The notes under the pieces are model-generated. The model was not told the origin of the DNA and did not search any database. It saw nothing but the letters and a program-made list of their open reading frames with translations. Positions 11,001 through 22,095 of a DNA stretch of 64,000 bases are shown in pieces; the first letter of the stretch is position 1; each line of letters opens with the position of its first letter. The DNA is from Parachlorella kessleri (lineage: Eukaryota > Chlorophyta > Trebouxiophyceae > Chlorellales > Chlorellaceae), in contig BBXU01001569.1 of the NCBI GenBank assembly GCA_001598975.1, positions 1-64,000 of the forward strand, in the 5' to 3' direction. The translations under genes and the position numbers were made by a program.

Positions 11001-13178
11001 GTTACTCACGCCCACTCACTCCCAGATCCTCCTTACCCTGCCATTGACCCAACCCCCTGTCCTTGCAGGGAGGTGTGCAACCGTGGTGGCTACGGTGTGG
11101 GCAACGGCATCAACTGGAAGGGGCAGGTGTTCCCGCGCATGCGCAACTACACTGTGCAGCACAAGATGACGGGCGTGGGCAACGCGCTCAAGCGCCACTA
11201 CCAGATGTTCCTGCTGGAGTATGAGCATGTGAGTGAGAAGCGCTGTAGTACGCATAGTAATAGTACTAAGGTGCCACTGGGGTGTTTCTGCTGGAGTACG
11301 AGCATGTGAGTAAAAAGCTTAAGGATTGTAGTATTAGTAGTAATGCTACTAAGGTGCCACTGGGATGTTCCTGCTGGAGTACGAGGATGTGAGCTGTAGT
11401 GTTTATTTAGGATGGCAGGCAATGCCATCAGAGCGGAGGTACGGGTCTGTTGGGCTGACAGGGTTCTATGCAGCTATGCTCTGTGTTTGCCTGAGATCCG
11501 CTTCAGTAGGTCTCTTGAGCATTGTAGTAGTAATCTTACTACTGTCCTGCTTTGGTGTCGCTGGGGTTGGGGCCTTCGCAAGGACATCTGTATGTGAGGT
11601 CCCTTCTCCTATGACTTCTGCACGCGGCAGCCAAGCTGGGGCTGGGTTCAGTGCCGCAAGGTTTCTTGGCGATCGCAGCGTCTCCACTGTTAGTGAGCGA
11701 CGTTGATATGCTGTCAGGTCCTGCTTCCGTCCAGTTGGAGGCCACTGTAAAGCTCTTGGTGCTCAGTGTGCCATCTCCTGACGTTGTCAATCTTAGCGGC
11801 GCAAAGATGTCAGACTTGTAGCCAGGATGGAGCATCGGCACAGTGCAGGGGCTGAGCCTCCCCCTAATGCTGCTAGGCAGCACGGCTACACCTTCCGTGC
11901 CACGACAAAAGCTAGAGAGTATATACGCACTCTGTCAGTCAACGCTCACATTTGCCGTCACCGTCCTGGCAGGCTCACCCCGGGGACGTGAGCGGAGGGC
12001 AGTGCGCGCTGTGCGGCCACGGCGAGGACGTGGGGACCGACTGGGTGTCCTGCGACGCGTGCGACAGCTGGGTGCACTTCTCCTGCGACAAGCGCCCCTT
12101 CCTTGGTGAGCTTAGTTTACAAGCAGGGCTGCGTCCCTGCGCCTTGTGTCTTTGCCCCATCTCTGGGGTGAGGTGTGCAGCTCTGCTTATGAGACTCATC
12201 GCTCGTCGGAAGGACTTCCAGTGAAACTGCGCTTCGTGAACGGCTCACTGTTGCTGGGTCAAGTAGCTGAATGACATCCACATCACCTGAGCCCCTCCAT
12301 GGTAGCGGCACTTAGTAATTCTGTGTTGAGCAGTGTCTGTACACCCCAGCTTCGCTGTACAGTTGTGTGTGAATGCTGGCTAGCAGCCCCAATCGCATCA
12401 GGCTAGGACTTGTTGAGGTGAGCTGTCAATGTTTTGCAGGGTCTTTCAAAGACTACTCCCGCGGCCGCACACGCTCCTACTGCTGCCCACGCTGCTACGA
12501 GATCAAGCGGCAGCGTTCCATGCAGCAGCAGCAGCTGGACGAGGAGGCAGCAGCCTCTGGGCAGCCCGCTGTGTTGGTAACACAACCGGCCAGTGGCGCA
12601 CCTGCCAACGGGGCAGCAGCAGCAGGGCTTGTTGGGGAGCCTGCAGCGGAGGAAGCAGGGGCAGTGCCTATGGAGGGAGTGAAGGAGGAGCAGGGAGGGG
12701 GCGCAGGAGGAGTCCAGGGCATGGCTGGAGCCCCATACCATCACCAGCAACAGCAGGAGCAGCCAGCCGCATCTGCACCACCGGTAGTGGCCAGCCAGGC
12801 GGTGGCCGCGCCCTCGGCGGCGGGGGCAGCGCCAGCGGCGCAGCAGCAGCAGCCGGTGCCGGCGCCGGCAGGGGAGCGGCTGCCGCTGCCCCTGGGCCAG
12901 GCTTCCGCCTTGGCGGGCCTGGGCCAGCTGCCCGGAATGCCTGCCACGGCAGCCCAGCCATTCGCTACGGCCAGCGTGGGAAGCCTGCCCATGAGCCAGC
13001 TGCTGGGCTTGCCGCCAGGCTCCCTGCCACTGCCGGGGTTGCAGATGCTGCAGCCCGGCCAGGCCGCCTCGCAACTGCTTGGTATGTCGATGCTGCTGCA
13101 GCCGCAGGCCCTGCCTGGCCAAGCACAGTTTGCCACTTCGACAGGCGTGCTGCCAGAAGCGGCAGTGGCCCCTGCCCC

Positions 13179-13218
<40 letters not shown>

Positions 13219-13275
13219 GTGGGCGTCCTTGGGGACTCGCCCGTGGGGAATGGTGTAGAGGCCATGCAGCAGTGA
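5008..13275 (+). CDS. ARID4: ARID-PHD chromatin protein, ARID4-like (plant type)
   Basis: Probably a nuclear DNA- and histone-binding subunit; Arabidopsis ARID2/3/4 belong to PEAT-type chromatin complexes. Exons: 5008-5166, 5510-5666, 6093-6191, 6358-6494, 6854-7050, 7337-7426, 7680-7902, 8188-8352, 8870-9004, about 9276-9696, 9905-10064, 10579-10734, 11069-11228, 11973-12105 and 12440-13275. Phases agree and give about 1,075 residues. The N-terminal part (GEALHAAGVPNVVVWPRDSA, then FAHAFFCML) resembles the plant ARID4 N-terminal domain. A Pro/Ala/Gln linker leads to the ARID at about 655-753 (EEQFMSDLIAFLTDRQGR, YGVGNGINWKGQVFPRM). A PHD-like zinc finger follows at about 754-835: CALC, CDAC, WVHFSC, CCPRC. 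The tail is Gln/Pro-rich with a run of 13 Gln before the stop. The exon start near 9276 is uncertain. Three intron oddities are listed separately. Confidence 0.85.
8752..8798 (+). repeat. Degenerate copy of a downstream exon start
   Basis: The stretch gcaggatggcgccac... to about 8798 closely resembles the acceptor and first 40 bases of the real exon at 8870 (gcaggatgggcgccaccg...), at roughly three-quarters identity by eye. One G is missing, so the copy is out of frame. It sits in the intron just before the true exon and looks like a decayed duplicate of that exon's 5' edge. Confidence 0.6.
11203..11395 (+). repeat. Three-copy tandem repeat of exon 3' edge plus donor site
   Basis: The end of the exon finishing at 11228 (ctgctggagtatgagcat followed by gtgagt) is repeated in the following intron. 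The ctgctggagt core occurs at 11211, 11288 and 11371, a period of about 77-83 bp. Copy 2 keeps a donor (cat|gtgagt); copy 3 has gat|gtgagc. Spacers share aaggtgccactggg and short tag/tac repeats. Confidence 0.85.
11409..11473 (+). repeat. Dispersed 65-75 bp element, copy a
   Basis: It reads ggatggcaggcaatgccatc... gctgacagggttctatgcag and closely matches the copy at 15229-15293. It lies inside an intron of the ARID4-like gene, just downstream of the exon-edge repeats. Confidence 0.75.
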
Positions 13276-14085
13276 TCAAGGTCATGTGTCTGCCTGAGCT
13301 TCATACCATAGCGCTTGCATGCTGTACTCGGTCGCATGTCAACACGTAAGTGTTCCTTGGCATCATCCCCTTGCTTTCGTATTCAACTTGCTCATTCCTT
13401 GGCCTGACTCTTGCGAAGGGTAGCAAAAAGCATTGACTCATGCAGTGGTGGGACGTCAATTGGGGGGTCCTCACGCACCTGTCTGAGGGTGCTTGACATC
13501 TGTGATATGACAAGTGGTGGTGCATCACAAGTAAAGTTGACGTACTTTGCACAGGACCGGAAGCCTGGTCAATCTCAGAGGAGGTTAGCGGGCTGGTACA
13601 ACTGGTAGAAGTATCAGCCGCACCTTTTTCCCCAGTGGCTGACCCTGGGAAAGAACTACGGGATCAGAACTCAGGCAAGACTCAGGGGCAAGACTGCATC
13701 CGGCCCTGGCAGTACATTTTGCCTCTCATTCTCTGTTGAAACTACCTGCCACCCTTACCAAAAACTTGTGGGTTCAGTGTAGGGGACCCTGCCCTGTCAG
13801 CGGCACCAGTGACCCCAGTAACTGGGTACAGTCAACAACCAGAACACTACATATGGTTTGGGGTTGCGATCGGGGCCCAGCACAGGCATTATAAGGTGTA
13901 TCTGCTCGGAAGTAATTTGATTTTCTGGGACATGGAGTGGAGCATGCAGAGCAGGAGGAGTACTGTGGTGAGAAGCACGATTGGGGTAACTTACGCGACC
14001 TGGCTATGGGGGCTAAGTATTTCGCTTATGAGCCGACTGAAGTTGGAGACTGATGACCACGGCGTTGCGCCGGGTTGCTTCCTCC
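13276..14085. other. Intergenic, ARID4-like to RING gene
   Basis: About 810 bp between two plus-strand genes. It should contain the ARID4-like 3' UTR and the RING gene's promoter and 5' UTR. I see no coding exon, RNA gene or clear repeat in it. Confidence 0.5.
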
Positions 14086-15039
14086 ATGTGCCCTACAAAC
14101 CGGTCCACAGGCAGTCCGGTGCAAGGAGAAGACGAGTTCTCCTGTCCTATCTGCCTCTCCCTCCTTGTCGACCCTGTAGTAGGTGCGGAGCGGCTGGTGA
14201 TGTGCTACACTTGCAACCCCGTCTACATGTGACGGACATGTCACCGAGTCGGTGTCTGCAAGTCACCTGCTTGCAGGCGTGTGTGGCCACGACTTCTGCT
14301 TAGCCTGCTATGAGACCTGGGTGGTGGAGCAGCAGAAGCTCACCTGCCCCGTCTGCCGTGCCTTCCTGGCTGAGGAGGTCCCAGGTAACCTGGGTGTTGT
14401 TCTTTTTGTTTTGTTTGTGTGTCTTTTTCTTTTTGTTGGCAGGTGTCAGTTGCATGCCTGAGGCAGGGGCCCTGGTCTCGTGTATTTACTATTTTGTTGG
14501 AGAGTGAGAGCGTGTGGTGCGGTAGAGCGCAGGAACAGTACAAATACAGCCATGCGACAGTACGCACTGACAGACAGCCCATCGCTTGGGCCCCCTATGG
14601 TGCAGGGGTGTGCACACGCTTGCGGGACATGATCCAGCAGCGCTTCCCAGACAGGCTGCGGGAGCGCAGGCGAGAGCAGCAGGCCCTGCAGCTGAGCCGG
14701 CAGCAGCGGCTGCAGCGGGAGCGGCAGCAGCGGCGGCGCCTGCGGCGGCAGGCAGCCACAGGGGAGCCAGGGAGCTTAGCAGGCAGTGCAGCAATGACTG
14801 CAACCCCTGATAGGCACGCTGAGGCCACATCCACCCTTGAGAATGATTGGCGGCATTTGCTATTACATGGACGACGGCCGGCTGCTGGAGAGTTTCCCTC
14901 GTCCATGGGAGCGCCTTTGTCTGAGGGTGCAGCTAGTGAAGCGCAGGCACCCCAGGAAGCAGCCAGGCAGCCACCAGTGCTGGGAGGAGGGCCTCCTGTA
15001 GGTGCGACTGGCATGCTCTGTGCCTTGACTTTGCAGTGA
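14086..15039 (+). CDS. Small C3HC4 RING-finger protein
   Basis: Likely an E3 ubiquitin ligase; no substrate can be inferred. Three exons, 14086-14182, 14277-14384 and 14606-15039, join in phase to 212 residues plus stop. Starting at MCPTNRSTGSPVQGEDEF, the RING follows at about residues 22-63: CPIC, then GVCGHDFCLAC after the first intron, then CPVC, giving the full set of eight C3HC4 zinc ligands. The intron falls inside the zinc loop and the loop is short. After the RING, VCTRLRDMIQQRFPDR and a strongly basic Arg/Gln helix (about 75-120) resemble the region after the RING in LON/RING and RNF-type proteins. The rest is low-complexity and Ala/Gly/Pro-rich. No membrane segment is visible. The ATG was chosen because it is the nearest in-frame one upstream of the RING. 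Confidence 0.8.
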
Positions 15040-15228
15040 TTGCACTGATAGGCATGCCCTTGCCCAAGGATAACCATCCACCTGCATGAACCACGGTGGA
15101 GTGCATCAGGTATGCTAAGAGAATCCAAGCATCCCGCCCTGCATGGCGGCACCCAAGCTGGTCCCAGCCAGCCACAGCCGCTGCCCAGGGTCAAAGCTGG
15201 CATGCTCAGGTGGTAGCTGTACTCAATT

Positions 15229-15293
15229 GGGGTGGCAGGCAATGCGATCAGAGAGGAGGTACGGGTATACTGGGCTGGCAGGGTTCGATGCAG
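15229..15293 (+). repeat. Dispersed element, copy b
   Basis: Starts ggggtggcaggcaatgcgat and ends cagggttcgatgcag. It is the copy closest to copy a (11409). The ggttcgatgca near its end and the ggcaggcaatg near its start are placed roughly like tRNA B and A boxes, so a tRNA-derived origin is possible but weakly supported. Confidence 0.75.
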
Positions 15294-15480
15294 TTATGCT
15301 GTGCCCTTTGTAGGTGCCTCATTGGCCCCTGCGCAGCCCGTGGCACCCCAATGGGACATGGGTCCCCCCCTGGAGACCCTTGCATTCACTCCGGGGTGGT
15401 GCGATGCTGGCACCAGCAGGCGGCGGCCTGGCAACAAGACGGGGCGCTGGAGGAGCCGGCGGTGATGTTGGGTGTGTTAA

Positions 15481-16069
15481 GTAAGGGTGGCAGGTAGTGC
15501 ACAGAGAGTGGCGATAGGATATAGCTGTACGAGGGCTGGGCTGGGTGCAGTTTGTTAATGGTAGCAGGCATGCAGACAGAGAGGAGATGGGGATGAACAG
15601 GACTGTCAGGGCTGTTACCTGGGCCTCATCAGCACAGGCATCCTCACACACGCGACGGTATGTGTTGACCAGGTATATCGGTCAGAACTTTGGTAGCCTT
15701 GATGTGTATGTACTTGCTGTGTATGGGTAGGGCCGGATGCAGGGCCCGTAATTAGTCTAGGTGGCACGAACAGGGAGTGAGGTGATTTGTACTGACAGGG
15801 CCGAATGCGCCCGAGTCTTGCCTGAGTTTTCAATAGCATGGGTGGCAGGTAGTGCGAACAGGGAGTAGAGCTGGGCTGGACTGACTGGACTGATATTAGC
15901 ATGGGTGGCAGGTAGTGCGAACAGGGAGTGAGTTGAGCTGGACTGACAGGGCTGGATGCAGAATGTGCCTGAGTCTTGCCTGAGTGCTGATATTAGTAAG
16001 GGTGGCAGGTAGTGCGAACAGGGAGTAGAGCTGGGCTGGACTGGACGGAATGGACAGGGCTGGATGCAG
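15481..16069 (+). repeat. Cluster of dispersed elements, copies c-h
   Basis: Copies lie at about 15481-15550 (c), 15555-15617 (d), 15757-15808 (e), 15836-15895 (f), 15898-15961 (g) and 15996-16069 (h). Copies c and h begin with gtaagggtggcaggtagtgc and end with tgcag, at 70 and 74 bp. Copies f-h are near-tandem and share flanks such as gatatta and gagtcttgcctg. No open frame runs through them. Confidence 0.85.
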
Positions 16070-17322
16070 AATGAACCTGAGTCTTGCCTGGCTTGACAGG
16101 GCTGCAAGCCCGTGGCGCTCTTGTACTGAGAGTTATATCTTCTCTGACTGCCAGTATTGTTCTGTGAGCTTGTGTGAGGCTCTGCGCCTGTACGACAAGG
16201 CTCGCTTGAAAGCCAGTGGGACAGGAACTGGCTTTGTTACAGGCATGCTGGCCAACGAAGCACACCAAGGGAAGGTGCTGGCTTAGACCCGAGCCAGCAC
16301 CTCTGCACATGCCCTTCACCGAGCCCCCGTGCAGCATGGAGCCACTAGTTAACATCCATACCACTCGACCACTCCAACTTGCACCATAACCATCAACTTC
16401 TGCAAGTGCATGTCCAGAAAGGGTATGGGATAGCGGCACATGCGGACCGCTGCATCAATCAACCTGCAGTCTGTCTCACCCCCATCAGATTGCCTGCCTT
16501 GCGCACAAGCCTTCTGCACGGATTTCTTGCAAGTGCAACGTCCGCTCCAACTCCCTGCATGCTTCTTTCCCCGCTCGTCTTACACATCAGGCTCTATTCT
16601 GACAAACCAGCAGGGCAACCCCTCGCCTATCTACACACAACCCACAAAGACTTGTCTGTCACGTGGCTCCTCCATCCAGCCTTCAACCCTGCATTCAGAG
16701 CCAGGCATCGGGGGCTCTACCCAGGAATGCCTAAATACCCGTTCCACCCCAATCGGGTCGTAGGAGCGGTGCCTGCCGACCCTATTTTGCACCCGAACCC
16801 TGCACGGCAGGCGGCACAACTCAGTTTCTGCAAGCCGTCTGGTGGGGCGCCAACAGCAGCGGCTCCTAGACGCCTCCTCCTACATGCCAGACCCCTGGCA
16901 CAAATAAATACATTAGAACATACGCCCTTATGACCCCTTGCACAGACGACCCCAGCCCACACAAAGACGCTTCCTGTCCTGCAAAACACAGGTGCTGAAG
17001 AAAGTTTAGCGGGCCCGCGCCCCATGACAAGCCCCAGAGTCAAGCCCTGGCGCAAGCGTACACAACAAGTGGTTACTCCGTGCGCCTGCACCTGGCAAGG
17101 AAATGGGCTGGGCCACCAATGGTGGGGCCACTCAAGGGTATTAGAACCAGAACCAGGGCGGAGATACCTTGATGTGCGTCGTCTGTTGTCTTCAACCTGG
17201 CTAGCTAGTCAGCATACGCCTCCATGCCTGGCAACACCATGCCTGTACGATTGCCAGATGCCGGCAGCAGTTGCATGTCAGTCTTGCAGGCACAGCTTTG
17301 ATAAAAACCGCGCAGATTACAC

Positions 17323-20300
17323 CTAGCCATTAACCAGACAAGAACAAGGCATCTCCAGGGCATCCCATTGCTGCAAGGCCGCCAGCAGTGTGGGTGAGTC
17401 AGCCTGCACCTCAGCAAGCAGTCCAGTGAGCCATAACCAGCTGATTGGGGAGCCCGGTAGTGAAGCATCCGAGGACTCACCCTGGTTAGCCCGGGGTCTA
17501 GGAGGCGGCGGGCCCATGGGGCCAGGTGGCCTGGCCCCCCCAGGTGGGCGAGGGGGTGGGGGTCCCATGCTTTGCGGCGGGGGCGGGCCCATCGCCTGCT
17601 GTTGTGGCTGCTGCTGCTGGTACTGCGCCGCGTAGGGCGGCAGCTTGGGGAGCCCCTGAAGGTGGCAATGGGTGTCAACCACTAGTAACGATGTGTCGCT
17701 GATGGACGAGGGACACCACGGCAGCAGGGAGAGGCTCAGCAGCTGTGTGGAACCTCGGCATTTCTTTCTCTGATATGCTCCCAAGCCACCAGCTGTGACA
17801 CTCATGGTGGTGTGCAGAATCACAACCTCCCAATCTGAGACCATGTGCCCCCCAGCAGAACACTCATCGCCGGCCCCTCCAGGCACTATGCAGCACGCAG
17901 GCGCAAGGCCCGGGGGTCATCTCGCGAACCATTCCCCCATGGCAGTTCGCCACAACGCAAAGGTCTGACTCACTGTGAGTCACAACCTAATCACGTCCTC
18001 ACCTGCTGCTGGTCCTCGGGCTTGAGCTCCTGAAAGCGCCGCTTGGGCGGCGCCGGCGCCGGCGCCTGCTCCGGGCCCCTTCCGGGCGGCCCCCGCTGCT
18101 GCTGCCGCGGCTGGCCATACCCCGGGTAGCCGCCGTAGCCGCCGCTGGGGCCGCTGGGTGGGGGCCTTGCCTGCGGTATAGGCCCGCCGGGCGGCGGTGC
18201 AAACCCGCCGTACGGCCCGGGGGCGCCGCCGTAGGGCCCCGGGCCACCATAAGGCGCGCCATAGGGGGACTGGGCAAAGCCAGGTTGAGGCGGCGGTGGC
18301 CCCTGGGGTAGTTGTTGCTGTTGCTGCTGCTGGTAGTACCCTGGGTAGCCACCAGGCTGCGGCTGCTGCTGCTGATCCAGCTGCTGCTGGTAGTAGGGGC
18401 CCGGCGGGGCCCCATGTGGAGGCTGCTGTGGTGGGGGAGACCCAAGGGGCTGGCCGTAGCCGCCGTAACCATCCTGCTGGCCATGACCCTGGGGAGGGTA
18501 CTGCTGCCCGTACTGCTGAGGGTACTGCCCAAACCCCTCCGGCTGCTGCTGCTGCTGCTGTTGCGGGTAGCCCCCTGCCACCTCCGCCTGCTGCTGCGGT
18601 TGCTGGTGGGGAGAGAAGGGGGCCGGGGGCACCCCAGTACCGGGACTCAACGGCTGCTGCAGAGCTTGTTGCTGCTGCTGCTGCTGTGCATGCTGTGCCG
18701 TCGGTGAGGCTGCTGCGGTCGCCCAAGGCGCAGCACCGCGCTGTTGCTGCTGCTGCTGCTGGTAGGAGGGCGACGCTGTGGGTGCGGGTCGCGGCGGGGG
18801 ATCATAGTTGCCAGAAGGCGGCGGGGGCTGAGCGCTGGGGTAGGTCTTTTTGTAGTCCTCGCGAATGGTGTCAATCAGGTTGCCAGCCAGCCTGCAGAAG
18901 AAAGGGTCCAGCGGAGGCGTTTGATGAGTTGCTAGTTGAGGCTCAGGTGCCGATGGCAGCCATGCAGGCGCCGCGACTTGAGAGAATTGAGCAGCATGCC
19001 ACACGCTGAACAGGGCTACCGCCTACACCAGCACAGCCAAACAGCAGAGCCAGCCACTACACTCTCCTCCCGCCGGCTCCCTGCTGGCTGGGGGACCAGC
19101 GCTCATGCACCCAGCGCACCAGAGGCGCCCACGCGCCATCCATTAGTGTCGTCCCCTCGCTGCATCCAGCCTGCCCCCCCCTGTACCCTTCCCTGCCTCA
19201 TGCTGTGTGATTTGCTGCCCTCACCTTACAGCCCCTATCATTGCAAACTGCCCGCTGTACAAGTCTGTGACCCTTCCTTGCCCCATGCTTTGCTGACCCT
19301 CACCTGACAGCCTCAAGCAGGCGGGTGAGGCCCTCACAATCTCCATCATCAGAATCTGGACAGCTGTACATTCTGCTTGCTGTACATCCTGCTCCCCTTC
19401 CCTACATCGCGCGTTCACAGTCTCTCACCTGACAGCCTCCAGGAGGCGCGTGAGGTCCTCACAATCTATGCGCACATGCAGCGGCGGCTCAGGCCCCTCC
19501 CCAGCCGGGGCACCGGAGCCGCGGCCCGCAAGGCAGGCAGACACCTGCAGAGACCGGCAAGCTTTGGACGGGTCTGACAGGCTGGCGCCACTGATCCTGA
19601 GGTACTTTATGGCGCAGGCAAGGAAGGTGCCGGAGATATGTGCGGCAGCCGCTGTCCGGGACCGGCTGCCACTAAGGCGGACCGCCACCTTAGGCTGGTA
19701 GGCTTACTGCCGGCTGCCACTCAATCACCTGCCCAACTAGTGCCCGCCGTCAGCCCCCAGAGAACGGCCTCCGCCAGGGCCAACACATAATCCTCGGCTC
19801 ACGTTCCCCCTTTCCCTGGTTGAACCCCCACAGGCAAACACCAACGGCAATTGCTGAATGTGAGCTAATTAGGCTTCCTATGCAAACACCGGTGCCTTAG
19901 GACGTCATATACGCGCCTTGTGCATATGAGCGTTTCACAGCAGTTAGGGTTTCATCACCAACATGATTGTCGTGAACTATAAAGACATTCACCTAAGTTG
20001 GGTTCATGTGTTGCATGGCACACCTGGGTTGCACGCTCAATGTGCTGCAGGAAGCTGCCGCCAGGGCCCTGCAGCCGCCCTGCTGCATCGAACTCTGTGG
20101 GGGCTTCCAAGCCCAAATACAGGCAAAAGAAACCCTTGCCGCGGGTGGGGTAGGGCGAAGCCACCGCCGTTGCCGCTGCCTGGCCCGTTGGGGCGGCACC
20201 CTGCGGCTGCACCGGCTGCTGGCTCGTCTGAGCATTCTGCGGCGGCGACGCGTACTGCTGCTGCTGCTGCGGGGGAGGTGCGTACTGCGGCGGTGGTGCG

Positions 20301-21837
20301 TACTGCCCCGGCGGGGCAGCCGACCCGGGAGGGGGCGGGTATGCTGCCGCTGCCCCCATCTGCCCCTGCCCCAGCTGACCCTGGGGCGGGGGCCCCGTCC
20401 CAGGGGGAGGTGGGTAGGAGGCCAGGGCAATCAGCGGCGCTTGCCCTGGCTGCTGTGGCGGCGGCGGGTACGCGGCGCCAGGCACGTATCCGGCGCCAGG
20501 GCCGGGCTGCTGCTGCTGCTGCTGGAATGGCGGCGCCGCCGCGGGGGTGAGCTGCCGATGGAAGTGGCCGGGGTCGGGGCGGGGGCTGTTGTTGAGGATG
20601 GCTATGATGTCCGTAGCCGCAAAGGTACAGGCGCGCTCACGCACAGCTGGATCCTGGTGGGCGCAAGACCGGAAAAAGGATGAGGGGACAGTCCCAATAT
20701 GGACGGCAGCGACCGGCCCTTGGGTATTGATGCTGTCAGACACGCTAACATGCCCCAGAGTCCAAAAAAGGGACCTAGGCAAGTCCTCCGATACTATAAA
20801 GACCTAAAAGGCCGCACTTTGAGGCTATACCCACACGCGTCCACTGGTAAACCACCCAAGGCCCACACCAATGCCCATGCTTCAGCTGCTCCTGCGCCAT
20901 ACCCTGAACCCAAGGCTGCAATAGCTATACCACGTACTAGCCCGGCCGCATATGGCGCAACCCTGGAACGTCCACCCGAATGACAAGCACCTCTAACACT
21001 GTGCATCCCCACCTGCGGCAGCTGGCCACCAGGTGTGATGCGCAAGCACAGCGGCTTCTCATCCCTTTGTTCCGCCTCCGGTGTGCCCGGCGGGTAGTAC
21101 CGGCCGCGCACAACCACCAGCACGTGCCAGCGCTGCTCGATGTCGGCCATCGTGCTGCGCTTGGTCAGGTGGAACCTCGTCTTGGGCGGCGCGTTGTTGA
21201 TGGTGACCTCGCGAGATATTTCGTGCTTCCCGGCGCCACGGTCATCACGTCCGTTCTGCCCTGCTGCCCCGCCAGCATGGGGCGGCGCTCCAGGAAAGGC
21301 TGCTAACGGCCCCCCTGGCTGTGCTGAGGACTGCACTGGCTTGGGTGGGAGGATCCCCTTGGCGATCAAGTCCTGCGGCACAGCTTGCCACGCAGCTGTT
21401 ACCAAGGGTTGGCCGAGCGGAATAAGCAGAGTTGCTGGTTCTGGTACCCAAGGTACAGTGATAGACAGGGCTCTCTGAGCACTTTCTCAACCTTGCACAG
21501 CTAGAACTACGCTATAATACAACCCAAGGCACACCTGGTTGAGCCGCTCAACCACAGCCGCCGCGCTCTCCTGGATGCGCCGCACTGTATCATCGTCCAG
21601 GGGTTTATTGCTCGCTGGCACTGCTGGTGGGGCTGGTGTGACGAAGGAAACGCCAGGAGGCAGTGAGCCGGGCTGCTGGGGGGCCCCTAGCGAAGTGCCC
21701 GGAGGCAAGTGGTCCAGCGCAGGGCCTCCGTAAGCAGGGTGACCGAAGCCAGTGACCCCCGCGTTGCCGATGCCAGCTCGAGAGCAAGATAAGCCTCCAA
21801 CAACGTCCCACTTGCGCCGCTTTGCACCTGTATCCAT
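17323..21837 (-). CDS. KHDC4: KHDC4/BLOM7-like KH-domain RNA-binding protein
   Basis: Human KHDC4 is a nuclear KH protein that influences splicing; a similar RNA-binding role is inferred. Exons on the minus strand: 21837-21535, 21372-21013, 20653-20024, 19544-19429, 18891-18003 and 17655-17323, about 876 residues in one frame. It starts MDTGAKRRKWDVV, then a helix with VVERLNQ and DLIAKGILPPKP. KH 1 spans about 150-240 (EVTINNAPPKTRFHLTK, MADIEQRWHVLVVVRGRY, LCLRITPG). KH 2 spans about 385-500 (LYLGLEAPTEFDAAGRLQGP, GGSFLQHIERAT, LAGRGSG, HVRIDCEDLTRLLEAVR). Between and after them come long Pro/Gln/Gly/Tyr-rich stretches. KRRFQEL near 760 matches the KRRFTEEL motif of animal KHDC4. The end is uncertain: I read through a possible donor at 17480 to the stop at 17323. 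It shares a short divergent region with CPSF30. Confidence 0.88.
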
Positions 21838-22095
21838 GACTAGAGATGACAGCGAAGAGCCTTCTGCGACGCGAGCAGAAAGATTGGTATCACTTATTCT
21901 AGTATTGAACTGAATCCCCTAGATCAAGAGGCTACCTCAGCCTTCGCTCGATTAGCACAGGATGCCGTACACCTGTGCAGTACGCGTCCACAAAGGAATG
22001 CTGCAAGGTACTGTCGTTATATTCTTCAATTGATTTGAGTTTTGTCAGAGTCGTGGTGAGCAGTCACAGAGGGACCCATAACTTCCGGAAGCGTC
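21838..22095. promoter_or_regulatory. Divergent promoter region, KHDC4-like / CPSF30
   Basis: Only 258 bp separate the two start codons, so the 5' UTRs and core promoters must be very close or overlapping. It is more AT-rich than the flanking genes. I recognise no named element. Confidence 0.55.

Larger units (their letters stand above)
15040..17322. other. Repeat-rich intergenic region
   Basis: This is the longest gene-free stretch (2.3 kb), lying between the 3' ends of the RING gene (+) and the KHDC4-like gene (-). It holds copies b to h of the dispersed element between 15229 and 16069, some in tandem. From about 16110 to 17322 I see no convincing exon, RNA gene or repeat; the short open frames there lack any family signature. 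Confidence 0.6.

Noticed and set aside
12403..13218. Minus-strand 271-codon open frame opposite the ARID4-like last exon
   Set aside because: Leu-rich shadow of a GC-rich, Gln-coding exon; the plus-strand frame contains the PHD finger end and is in phase with upstream exons.
15229..15293. A tRNA gene, from GGTTCGATGCA and an A-box-like start
   Set aside because: No acceptor stem or cloverleaf can be drawn and other copies lose the B-box core; at most a tRNA-derived repeat.
16110..17322. A hidden gene between the repeat cluster and KHDC4
   Set aside because: Several short open frames on both strands were read; none shows a domain, a chain of phase-compatible exons or a family motif.
18197..19009. 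Plus-strand 270-codon open frame opposite the KHDC4 low-complexity exon
   Set aside because: Antisense of Pro/Gln repeats; no recognisable domain, and the minus strand has KH-domain continuity.
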